Origin: Symbiodinium microadriaticum
Lineage: Eukaryota > Sar > Dinophyceae > Suessiales > Symbiodiniaceae
Direction of reading: 5' to 3'
NCBI GenBank assembly: GCA_001939145.1
Contig: LSRX01000757.1
Location: forward strand, 131,109 to 195,108
DNA length: 64,000 nucleotides
This document shows, one piece after another, positions 25,341 through 36,867 of the stretch. The notes beneath the pieces were generated by a model. The model did not search any database. It was not told where the DNA came from and was given only the letters and a program-made list of their open reading frames with translations. The stretch's first letter is position 1, and every line of letters starts with the position of its first letter. The translations under genes were made by a program, and so were the position numbers.

Positions 25341-25373
<33 letters not shown>
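25341..25373. repeat. (TC)n microsatellite
   Basis: A pyrimidine CT run ends in CTCCAG. A TG run of similar size lies at 24141-24180. Confidence 0.9.
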
Positions 25374-25374
<1 letters not shown>

Positions 25375-27050
25375 GGCGCCGCTGCCCAAGGGAGCATCAG
25401 CGAATGCAGCTCCCTGGGCTGCGTCGGGGGCTTGGGCCCAGTGGAGGAGTGTTGTGGAGCGATCAGATCGCCATCTCTGGCTGTTCGCCAACGAGAAAAG
25501 GATAGAGAGAGGAACAAGGGCGTGTAGTCTGTGCTTCCCGCACATTTGGCTCAGTCGCTGGCTCAGCCGTGGCATTGGCAGCCACCAACGATGCCCACTC
25601 ACAGCCTTGGAGCGGCATCATTGGCGGTTGCCAACGCAACTGTACCCCCACCCCGAACTTCATGCCACCACCAGTTCTCAATTGAACGCTAGTGGTGGCA
25701 TTTTGACTGAGGCTTCAAAACTGCTGAGAACACGCAGACGTACAGGGCCATGTAGCGTAGCCGCGCTTGAGCTTGGGCGAGGCCACGCGCTGCCCCAACA
25801 CAGCCGTCCCACTCATGGTCACCGCCGATCACAGGCAGAGAGCCAAGCCCGAGCTGTAGAATATGTTGAGTCTCACAGCAGGTCTTGCATCTACGCCAGT
25901 CAGTTTCTTGCGCAGGTTCTGGCGTCTGCACGCCGAAGGCCTGTCAGCCAACATCCGGGTAGCTGGCTTTCAGGGAGAAACGGACACGCCAGGACTCACA
26001 GCATGAATGTCTCTCATGCCTGGAGTTCAGTAGTATCACAGATAACTCAGATAACTGGTAGCTAAGCCGCTAGTCATTTGTCAGGGCTCTTGTCTGGATG
26101 GTCTTGTCCCCAACAGGTTTTATCCCATCCTGGTGTACTCTTCCTCTCAGCATCAGCTCCATGAGGCGCCCCCCGATGTGCCTGGCATGCTGGAGCCGCC
26201 GTCGGGAACCCAGAAAGGTCAAAGAGAGTTGGGCTTGGGGAGCATAGATAAACCGATGATGCTGGGAATCGCCGACACACCCCTCTAACGGAAACCAGGG
26301 GTCTCGAACTCCCGAAACCAAAGGAGATACTGAGACACTGAAGCTCCGATTGGGGAGCCTTCGGTGCCTCCGCTTGTTGATTGGAGCTGAGCCGAGGACC
26401 AGCTCAGGCCGGACCGTGAGGGCAGCTACTCCCGGTGCCGGCCTCTCTGCAACAAAGATATTTCGAGGCTTTCATGGGGCAACAGCCAAGGCGAAGGATA
26501 CTGTAGCACTGTGGTTATGCAGAGTGCGACAGCACACTTCTGAACACAAGAGCAGATGAAGGCTATTTCTTGCATCGCCAATCGTTCATTATAAGCTGTC
26601 TCGTTGAACCGGACGCTGCGCTGCGCAGTTCTGGCAGCAGGTCTGTTAGCGGAGCCTTCTTTGGCTCTCTGCCGGACTCAGGCGCTCCTCCTGTCACATC
26701 GACTCCATTCCCTGGTTCCGGATCTGCGTCTGGGGCTCAGGGACGCCCTTCGGGTCCAGGGAAGGCTTTTGCATTTGCTCTTGCGCACTATGTCTCGCAC
26801 GTGGTTGCTAAGGACCAGCAACCCAGGCACGATGCCGTAGAGCAGTGCAGCAGCGCTGGCAGTCAGAAGCATTGGCCCTTTTCTTGATTGGACTGGGATG
26901 GCCTGCCTGGTCCTCGTACAGTTTATTATACTACATTAGAAGTTAAGTTATGGTATATTTATGGGGATACGACATGATAGTAGATGATGGTAGTTTTATG
27001 GTCTGTTCCCTCTTCTCTTCCGCTCGGGCAGGTGTGACGAGGATACGGAG

Positions 27051-30000
27051 GTGCGACTTACAACGCATCGGCCGACTCGGCGTCGGCGCATTCGGTCTGG
27101 TAACGCTCGAGGCGTGGCATCGGATCGTTGGATCCTTGAGATGTGTTAGTAACTAACAACTAAGTTGGCTTGTAATATTCCTGACAGCGCAGATGCAACA
27201 GAAGTGCAGGCTGATCGAAGGACGGGAAGAACATATGTGTGCCACTTAAATTTTTGCCGCCCCACATTGACAAGATGCTACTCGTAGTATCTCGTAGTTT
27301 GTGCAATTGTATAGGGGGAATTACTCCTCTCTCCGCATCCTGGCATCCTGCTCTGATGCGTTTGATGGCACCCTGGCCCAAGGCTTTGAAAGCCGTCTCC
27401 AAGGGATACCTGGCGCATCTGCGGATGGAGCATCGATCCTAGAAGCGCCGAGCTCGCTAGATGCAAGTCTCTCTGCGTCCGGCTGAGGTATTCCGTCCTC
27501 AATGAGAAGAGGATTCTCAAAATGCTGGACACACCGTTCGCCTGGCCCTGAGGGTGCCTGCACGGTGCTTCCTGCAATTTGAGTGTGCAGCAGTCGTCCA
27601 TCAACATGTACGTTAATGCACCGTAGCTGCAACAAGGTTGTGCGACTGCTGGCAACGTACAGTGGCAGAGAGCACGTGTACTTCCTTCTCGAGGTTGGTC
27701 CGGCTGAGTCACGTCAGAACGTACCACGGGACTTTCAGGCTCATGACAAGTCTTAAGTCAGGGAAGAGCAAGACGCGAGTTACAAGAGAACCTGACATCC
27801 AGACAGCCTACGAGAGTTACTTTAAGACTTTAGGCTGGAGACAGCGGGTGCGAGGCTGCGCTTGGCGGAGAGCTTTTCACCACGTATGAGCGCCTTAAGC
27901 TCTATGGCGCGGTCCTGAAGGGAAGAGAGCACCACAGTAATTGCTACTTTGTGCCAGCTGCTGGCAGTTGCTGCCAAGGCTCCGAAACGCATGCTCGCTT
28001 CTACGTCGCCTGCGTCACGGAGGCTTCACGTCGGGAGTCGAGAGTAGACTCAGACCTTTGGGGGGCTATCCTTTCAAACGCAAGTTCACATGTTTTGAAG
28101 CAACGATACCGAATGGACTCCCAAATCTTGTGAAACTACCCGTCAAAGAGACAGCAGTCGCCGGTCATAGCTCGGTGTCAATAGCTGCATGTACCTGCCA
28201 ACGCTTTTTTTTGTATTCTGTTGAATTCGGAGTAGGAAATGCGAGCTCGCAAGGCGTTGACCCATCTTCATGGGAAGAACGTGATCTACCGGGACTGAGG
28301 GGTCTTCAAGCATTTGATGGCTGTGGCCGGGACGGAATGCAGAAAAAGTTGGCATGCAAGAAAGGTAGTGGCCCCCGTAACAAGCTGTGGTTGCGTGCAG
28401 GACCTGAAGCCTGAGAACCTGCTGCTGGATGTGCGAGGCTTCTGCAAGGCAAGCATCTCTTCTCAGGAGAAGTGTGCACTGGGGATGCTGTTCACTGTGG
28501 CTAATGGCCCCGAAGCTTGAAGGTGACTGACATGGGACTGGCGAAAGTTGCGACCAGTCTGGAGCTTGACGCAGCTCAGTGTCTCGAATCAGTCAGGCCG
28601 AGGCATCCTTTGTAGACGAAGGCTAGCGGCTACCTAAAGCACTGACACGTTCAGATTCTGCGAACCGCAGCGTCGAACTGCGCAGCACTGCTCATGCCAT
28701 GAGGCCCGACCTTTACGATGGTTGGCACTCCGGACTACATGGCACCGGAGGCTCCAATGAATGCTCAGACGTCTTTTTCTGAAAGGATCTACCGTTTGCT
28801 TTTCCTCGGCATAGACTGGAGGCTCTGGTCTTGCGTAGCTGTGTCGAGTCAGGTCATTGAACAGGTCGGACACACCAAGGCTGGGGCGCGCCTGGTGGGA
28901 GCGACTTGCGACTTTCACTGTATCGGAATTGTACTGTAGCCTTTCGTTGTCCTCGGCTGGCAAGAGTTCTTGTCCCCGCAATGTCAGTCCGTTGATTGGT
29001 GGACACTCGGAGTGCTGCTCTTCGAGCTTCTGGCAGGACAGTCATGGACTGCTTTGCACGAAGTCCCTGCCATGCCTCACTGCGTTGAAGACACTTACAG
29101 GACATGCACCGTTCGAGTCCAAGTCCGGCAATGCACAGGAGGCCATGCTTCTGTAGTGAGGCAACAAGCGGTTTGAGGACCTGGCTTGGTCTGCAAGAGC
29201 GGCAGTGTAAAGTGCAGACTCTTTGTTATTCTAATGCGATATGTAGACCTGGTCATCAACACAATCAGAGTGCAAATGCATCTTCTGTCTGTCTCTTGCT
29301 TCTGATGTTCATTCTGAAAGCTTGCCATCATCAAAATCTCTAGTTCAGTCCATGCAGAGATCTGAAGCCCCAGCGGTTCTGTCGTAGTGCCTCGCAGACC
29401 TACGGCCTCGTGAAGAAGGGTATCGAGTCAGTGCGATTTCCTGAAGCAGTCAAGATTGAAGCCACTTGGCCCGGTAGTCTCAGCCCTTGTGCCTGCATTG
29501 TCTCCTCGCTTGAGGTGTCTTGTGCTGCCAAAATGTTATGATGTGCGCAGATGTACGAAGCTTAGGCCGGCCAGCTGGTGCGAAACTTGTGCCACAGGAA
29601 CCCAGATGTGGCCTGGTAGCACAGAAGAGGTGTTTCCATTTTCTGAACTGCCTGGGTCTCGGCTGCATGAGCTTTGCATTGGGTTGGGCGCACTGCTTCT
29701 TTCGAATGTGTCGCGCGGCTTCAGTCCTGTGCCAGTTTTCGTCTTTTTCTGTTGCCCTGGTCTGCGGCCTAAGGGCCTGTTTTGGGGGGCCTAGCCGGCC
29801 CAGCAAGTAAGGTGCGTTTGCGCACACCGCAGCTCCGGGACAACGTCTTCTTCCGCGGCTTTGACTGGAAAGGCCTGTGCTGGAAGCCAGGGCGTCGGTT
29901 TATCTCCTTGGAATTCTGTGCCCTGTGTGCCAGGATTGCAAAGTCTCCGAATCACTCCTCCACTGGTTCCCCAGGCCCGAGGGCCCGAGGGCCCCACGAG

Positions 30001-30272
30001 TTTCTCATAGCTCATAATGAGCAAAATGTGTGGGATTCGGCGTCAGGTCCGAGGGCCGCGAGACCTGACCAACTTCCGTGACTGCGAGCACGAAGACCCC
30101 CAAGCCATGCCATACCAGGACCTCTGGGTGACTCTGGGTTTAGATGCAATTGCATGGGTAATGCGTCAACTAGCCTGCGAGCCGAATTGAGGACACTGGC
30201 AGTGGCTGGGATATCGGCTTCGAGGACCGGCAAGCAAGTTCTGGCATTTTCCGAGTTTGCAATGTGAGATAG
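27051..30272 (+). CDS. PKG/PKA-like AGC Ser/Thr protein kinase, catalytic domain to stop
   Basis: Exons in order: 27051-27111 glycine loop (IGRLGVGAFGLVTLE); 27210-27236 and 27383-27420 (TGRTY + ALKAVSKGYL, with the VAIK-type Lys); 27488-27539 (LNEKRILKMLDTPF); 27637-27693 (VRLLATYSG, YFLLE); 27855-27906 (LGGELFTTYERLKLY); 27979-28022; 28254-28292 plus 28401-28448 (YRD + LKPENLLLD catalytic loop); 28523-28556 (TDMGLAK); 28704-28750 (TFTMVGTPDYMAPE); 28853-28879; 28988-29036 (VDWWTLGVLLFELLAG); 29101-29141 (HAPFESKSGN); about 29416-29454; about 29833-29870 (FFRGFDWK); 30063-30118; 30192-30272 (GSGWDIGF to TAG). The order and the SGWDIGF-like tail fit a cGMP-dependent kinase. The metal-binding DFG is DMG. 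No regulatory cyclic-nucleotide domain was confirmed upstream, so a PKA-type identity remains open. Two short pieces between 29141 and 29833 were not found. Confidence 0.9.
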
Positions 30273-31944
30273 AAAGGATGGGAAAAGCGGGAAGCGAAGC
30301 GTGACCCGAGTGCCCCGAAGGACGACGTCCTCAGCGTTGGAGCCACTGCCGCGGCAGCAGCTGCTCCCATGTTGCCTTTGCCTCACGATTCTGGAGTTGA
30401 TAATGAAAAAGCCAACTTGAACTGTGGAACGTTGAAGGCAGTCAGCTGTGGCTTTGGGCGGTTCGACGCCATCGGGAACTCCTCAACGCGCTCCGACAGA
30501 TACGCTGGATGTTGTCGTACCCTGGATTTTCTAGGATGTCTTCTGTGGTTCAAGAGCGGGAGGTCTTCCTGCGACAGCCAGCACCGCATCCAGTCCAAGC
30601 GGCTACAGGCCGCCTCAAGCTGCCAGAGCTTGGACATTGGAAGCCCCCAAAAGATGCCTCAGAGAATCTGCACTCAGGGCGGCTGCGGTGGGTGCCTCTC
30701 CGCAAGCAACGCAGCGCCGGCCAGTTTGCGAGCACCTTCGACATCGGCATTGGTCACAGCCTACAAAAGATTTAGTGACTCTAGAGTTTGTGCTGGTATC
30801 TGCACTGATACGTGGACATGTACCTTGTGTCTGAGGTTCGCTGGTAATTACTCACCGATCTCCAAGCAACATGGCTTCTCACACACATCTGATGTGGCAG
30901 GCACACGCAGCAGCGACGCCTGCTTAGCTACTTGTCGAAGAAGTGGCCGTTTTTGTATGCAGCCCCCTACACGGCAAGAGACGTCGGCTCTGTGTCATAC
31001 CAATCATTTGCCTGAGTATTTTGCATCAGTATGGCCTCATGGTGCTTGCTCCCGTTGCACCGTTCTGGACTTGATAGAACCTCTAAGGTAGAAAAGTCTT
31101 GGCTTCTGCCTCTCTTTCCTTGTGTATGATTGTATGCGCATCTGTTTCCGTCCGCCTGTCGCTGTGCATTTGTTGGTGCGCGTGAGTGTGTCTGTATATG
31201 TTACTGTGCCTACAAGAAGTTTCCTTGTTTTTGCGGCGAGCTGCTTCTGTTTTGTATCGCTTACAGCTACCCCTGTACCTATGTGGAAGTGGAGGCGTTC
31301 GAGAAGACCATAATGATCGAGCCTGACTGCAAGGGGCGTGAGCGTATACTGCTAAGCCCGGTGGGCTTACGCAGCTCGGGAGCCTGGATTTGGGCTCTAA
31401 CAGAATCTAGCAGTAGCAGGACTGCACACACCTGAGCGCAACAGGCACTTGTGCAGGCCTTCTGCAACACTTGATGAGTCGACAAAACCGAACCTGGCAA
31501 CTCAAACCCCGCAACCTCAAGTTCGACCCCGAACCTTTCAAGACGCAGTTTCAAATCAACATGGTCAACAACAGCCACAAAGAATGACGGGAGTCAGCCT
31601 GTTTTGCGCCCGCGGTCACGGAGGTTCAGGTGTAAACGGAACCAAAGCTGACGCAAATCAACAGCCGCGAGCGACGAGGGAGCGCAGCTGCAAGCACAAG
31701 CAATGCACTGGGTAGCATCTGTGACAAATACATGATCACAGGATGCGCAGAGAGCTCTGGTGGGGCAATGCTAGATTTCTGTGCAACTTGGCTTGGAACT
31801 GGCGCTGTCTGAGGCCCCCCATGCTCCCCGCGCAGCGCAGCCCAGCGGCCACAGACCGCACGGGTGCAGGCAGGTGCACTCACGAGATTTCTCCCTCAGC
31901 TTGGTTGGTCCTTCTTGTGTCCAAGGGTCGCAACCCCTCATGGC
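30273..31944. other. no recognisable gene after the kinase stop
   Basis: A 240-codon open frame at 30369-31091 has no family features, and its Cys- and Ser-rich composition looks random. A short stretch at about 31270-31330 (YVEVEAFEKTIMIEPDCK) looks protein-like but lacks clear splice borders. Confidence 0.4.
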
Positions 31945-33090
31945 ACGCACACACACGCGCACGCGCGCGCACGCACGCACGCACGCACGCGNNNNNNNNN
32001 NNNNNNNNNNNNNNNNNNNNNNNNNNNNNNNNNNNNNNNNNNNNNNNNNNNNNNNNNNNNNNNNNNNNNNNNNNNNNNNNNNNNNNNNNNNNNNNNNNNN
32101 NNNNNNNNNNNNNNNNNNNNNNNNNNNNNNNNNNNNNNNNNNNNNNNNNNNNNNNNNNNNNNNNNNNNNNNNNNNNNNNNNNNNNNNNNNNNNNNNNNNN
32201 NNNNNNNNNNNNNNNNNNNNNNNNNNNNNNNNNNNNNNNNNNNNNNNNNNNNNNNNNNNNNNNNNNNNNNNNNNNNNNNNNNNNNNNNNNNNNNNNNNNN
32301 NNNNNNNNNNNNNNNNNNNNNNNNNNNNNNNNNNNNNNNNNNNNNNNNNNNNNNNNNNNNNNNNNNNNNNNNNNNNNNNNNNNNNNNNNNNNNNNNNNNN
32401 NNNNNNNNNNNNNNNNNNNNNNNNNNNNNNNNNNNNNNNNNNNNNNNNNNNNNNNNNNNNNNNNNNNNNNNNNNNNNNNNNNNNNNNNNNNNNNNNNNNN
32501 NNNNNNNNNNNNNNNNNNNNNNNNNNNNNNNNNNNNNNNNNNNNNNNNNNNNNNNNNNNNNNNNNNNNNNNNNNNNNNNNNNNNNNNNNNNNNNNNNNNN
32601 NNNNNNNNNNNNNNNNNNNNNNNNNNNNNNNNNNNNNNNNNNNNNNNNNNNNNNNNNNNNNNNNNNNNNNNNNNNNNNNNNNNNNNNNNNNNNNNNNNNN
32701 NNNNNNNNNNNNNNNNNNNNNNNNNNNNNNNNNNNNNNNNNNNNNNNNNNNNNNNNNNNNNNNNNNNNNNNNNNNNNNNNNNNNNNNNNATATATATATA
32801 TATATACACACATACATATATGTATATATGTATGTATGTGTATGTCTGTATGTAGCTCTCTGTTCATAGTTATATGCAAAACATTTTTGTTTGTTTATAT
32901 TGTTATCGATATTATAGCTGTTATTCTTATTGGACCTATTCTTCTTATTGTGTTTGGGCGTGCCTCTCATTGTTATTATACATATGTATATGTATGTATA
33001 TATAAATGAATGTATATATACATATATGTATATATATATATGTATATATGTATATATGTATATATGTATATATGTATATATGTATATATG

Positions 33091-33121
<31 letters not shown>

Positions 33122-33460
33122 GTACACATACACACACATACATACATGCATACGTCCATGTGTATGTATGTGTGTATGTATGTATGTATGTATGTATGTA
33201 TGTATGTATGCATGTATGTATGTATGCAAGTATGTACGTATGTTTGTCCCTGTCTGTCTGCTATCTGTCTGTCTGTCTGTCTGTCTGAATGTCGGTATGT
33301 GTGTATGTGTGCACGTGTGTATGTGCGTATGTGTGTATGTATGTGTATGTGTGCGTCTGTGTATGTCTGTGCATGTATGTGTATGTGTGTGTATGTATGT
33401 ATTCATGCATGGGTGCATGTACATATATGTGTGTGCACAGATGTTCACGTACACATACTA
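31945..33460. repeat. microsatellites around a 798-base assembly gap
   Basis: An ACGC-type array (31945-31991) runs into 798 N (31992-32789). The right side begins with (TA)n and continues as TATG, TATA and TGTC arrays to about 33460, with a unique segment at 32850-32975. The two sides carry different repeat units, so the gap hides an unknown stretch rather than one simple array. Long frames of X across the N are meaningless. Confidence 0.95.
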
Positions 33461-36400
33461 GCTACACTTACACATGATATGATAAAGCAACTGAGTTACG
33501 CACACAGACAGAGTCATGCATGCATATAGATGGGGGTGCACATGTGAAGCCGAGGGCGTCTTGGCTAGATTCTAGATGCGAGAGACGAGAGGTAGTGTCT
33601 TGTGCTTGATGTTCTGCACTGCCGTCACGAGATGCCGTTCAAGATCATCCAACAGGTGGAATCTCTCAATGCTCTGAGCTTGCAGGGAGCTTCGTCCCGC
33701 CTATAATTCGTTCTGGCGGTGGCATGCAGCATGACTCTCGGTCTCCGCTCGCTGTGACATCTGTTCTGACATTCCGGCCGCTGTGCATACTTGTGCACCG
33801 CGAGACCTTCAGCTAGGTCACCGCCTTCAAGTCCTGTGTTGGGAGGAGGCAGCAGATTGACGTGCAGCTGCAATTCAGTCATGGGCGGGGTGGCTTTTCG
33901 AGTAGCATGCTTCAGCAAGTATTGCGCACTGGGCAAGCTCATGATTGCATGCAGTGTGACACTCATGTGCTCGCGTACTGTAGCTGCCGCTTTGCACTTT
34001 CTGATTCCGATGATGCTCCTGCAAGGATGAGCTCGTGAGGGTTTTCCATGCACCAGCTCGAACTCTTTGGAGCCGAGGTCCTAGCTTCCAAACTGCTTGC
34101 ACTGGCACCAGCTTCTTCGCTTTCCGGCACGGGCTTTTTGGGAGTTTCAGAGAAGGGGCAGCGGAGAAAGCCAAATAGCCGCTAAACCCGCCAAATACAG
34201 AAAACCCACAGCTTGCACCTGGAGTAGCTGTTGGCCTCACTGAGGTTGCTCAGCAAATGTACATCGCCGCCTGCTCCGTGCGGTCTCTTCGACTCTTTTC
34301 GTGCACGCCCTCCAAGGAAGACATCGTGAAAAAACGAGTTGAGGATATGCCTGCTAGGTGATGCAGCATTTTCGTTGCGCACTGACGCGTTATAGTAGTA
34401 CAGGAAGACACACTGCCATGGAGTGTAGGTTCCGATAGCAGACGTTCACAGACTTATTGCTGGCCTATCGCCCATAGTTGTTTGCAATTCACTGCCAATT
34501 AGCGGCTTGTGCCGTTCTGCACCGTTGCTCCATCTTGGCTGATGGCGAGCATCGATGCTGCTTGTATGGTGCAGAGCAGGGCTGGCCTTGCTCAGGGCAG
34601 GCGGCAAGCCGTGCCCACGACTGGCTGCACGCATGCTGGGGTGGGACACGTGGAAACCAAGTGCCATTTCAAAGTTGCCGGGAGTCAGCCTATCGGTCTG
34701 TAGGTGCATGAGCTCTTCGAGCAGAACACATGAACATATCTGTGATCAGCGTCAGAGTATCCTGCTGAAGCTTGCGAGAATCCCCTGAAGAAGAGTTGAA
34801 CAAAGTGAACCTTAGGTGCATTCCCGTCGGAATGTCGTGTTCGCTGCTACTCGATGAAAGTCTTATGAGTGGTTCGCTTCGCTCTTGGATGTTGCTTTCC
34901 GAGCCCTGTGTCCTAAGTTTTCCACCGAGTCTTGTTTGGATGTCGGACGCATTTGTGTTTTCAGCCGTATCTGATTCAGCTTGTCCAAAACGGCCGCTGC
35001 CCTATCCCAGACGTGATGTATAGTCCGAGGGCCGTCTGAGGCATCCTGATGATGCCCGGGTGCTCTTATGGCAGGCCAGTGTGTGGGTAGAATGACTGCA
35101 AGAGCCGACTGCGAGTTTGCGCGGAGACTGGCATTTATCCAGATCTCTGGCAGCAAAGCAACGGGCGCAGCATCAGCGCATCCGTGCAAACTCGCACACC
35201 ATGCGACGACAGGAGCGAGCGCCGCAAAACCGCCTGACAGGTTTGGGGCTCGGGGGTGCAACTAGCCTAGACGTCACAATTTCTCGTGTCCCCGCCCATT
35301 GGCGGCAAACTTACGTTGAATCTGAAGTCGGAACTCTTAGTGCGACGACCCACAGAAAGCCCTTAGGACGGAGGCTGCAGCCGAGCGTCTTTGGATAGCC
35401 ACTAAGCTTCATTTGCAAAACAAGCAGCAGCTTGTGAAATAATCTTGAGGGCCTAGGAAGGCTACTCGGGCTGAGTCGGTGAGGGATTCTACCCATTGCT
35501 GGACTCATGAGGCTGTTGGCAGTGGCCAGTGTGTTTGGTGTAAACTGCCATTGAAGATGCTTGATTCCCTTGCAGCTCTCCGGGCCGTCACTCGTTCCGG
35601 ATTCGGGGTCAGCAATTGTTTTGTGAGAATTGCCGTAAACAGAGACCTGCTCACCGCTTGGGGGTTTTCAGAGGAGGATGCCCTAAAGAGGGCAGGTGCA
35701 GGTAACGTTAGTGTTGAAAACTCAGTTGTCTTTGGAAAACAAATGACAGCCCCGAAATCCTGTGCAAGCAAACCCTGGAACAAGTTTCCAGATGGGCTTC
35801 TTCCTCCGGTCGTGCCCTGAACCGAGCCTGGCTGAGAAACATCCAAGTTTATTCAGGTCCTGTGGCCTCGCCTCGCGAATCCCGCCTGCCAGTTGCAGAC
35901 TTCGGTTCCCCTTCGTCCCTCCGGGCCGAATAACCTGAGCTCTATGACTGCCGGCCACTTCCGATCTGACACACAACACATACACCGAACACACCAGAAT
36001 CCATCGCTGCGCCACTTGTCACGGATAGCCCCGAACCGAGAAAATTCACCTGGCCTGGATTGCGGGCTGCTGCACATTGCTGCCCTCTGTAAAGGATATG
36101 TGCGATCAAAATTACGCTAGATGCCTTGGTATTACTCACTGCTGCTCCCGCTCCGCCGCTTGTTTCGGCTGCAAGACCCTAGCAAGGGAGCAAGAGGAGG
36201 CACGGCGGCGTGTGTTCGGGCTCATCCAGTTGCTGACAGTCTGAAGAACTTCAAAAATATTCACAAGCTAAGTACGGCCAGAATATGCCAGAATACAAAC
36301 TCAAAGCTCCAAAGTGCATGCTCAAAGAGTGATCCTTGCATTGGCCAGGGATGGCGAGTTTTGACTTAAGCGGCACCTACCAATCGCCTCAGTTCTCTGG

Positions 36401-36867
36401 AGGCAAGCTCTGGTGCTGGCTGGGGGATGCAAGCCACGACAGCCCGTAGTTCTGCTGATGCACTCAACATGCGAGGCGATGGCGGGGTGGCGCCCAGCGG
36501 CCAAATCGAACAGTCTGCAAGTCTGCAGGCTTGGTTGCGACCACCCGATCATGAATGCAGTGCACTATGGGTGGTCGACACAAATTTGCTCCCAAGATTC
36601 TGTTTGCGGTTTGCGCTATGTGTGTACGAGTTTGGATTGTGGCCGCTTGCTCCTTTGCTTGTTGCTGCGAGCTGTTCTTCGCCTAACTCGATTGCCTGTG
36701 CACTTGGTTCTGAAGCTTGATGCTGCAAATGTGTTTCTCCCGTCTTCGTTGCTGAAGAACATGATGGCAAGCACTTGCAGAAGCTTGTCTATCTGAGCAC
36801 ACAGCAGGTGAATTCAACTCTGAGATCGTGGGCAGCATGTCGTCTGTGCAAGCCACGTTGCTGGAAG
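33461..36867. other. no recognisable gene
   Basis: Short open frames on both strands show no family motif. The 5' exons of the Yip1-family gene that starts to be recognisable at 36868 may be here. Protein-like but unassigned stretches occur near 35540-35800 and 36740-36860. Confidence 0.4.

Noticed and set aside
30369..31091. 240-codon open frame after the kinase stop
   Set aside because: Cys- and Ser-rich, random-looking composition, no domain, and equally open frames overlap it.
31743..33213. Frames of 300-480 codons on both strands across 31.7-33.2 kb
   Set aside because: They exist only because N bases have no stop codons; the flanks are microsatellite.
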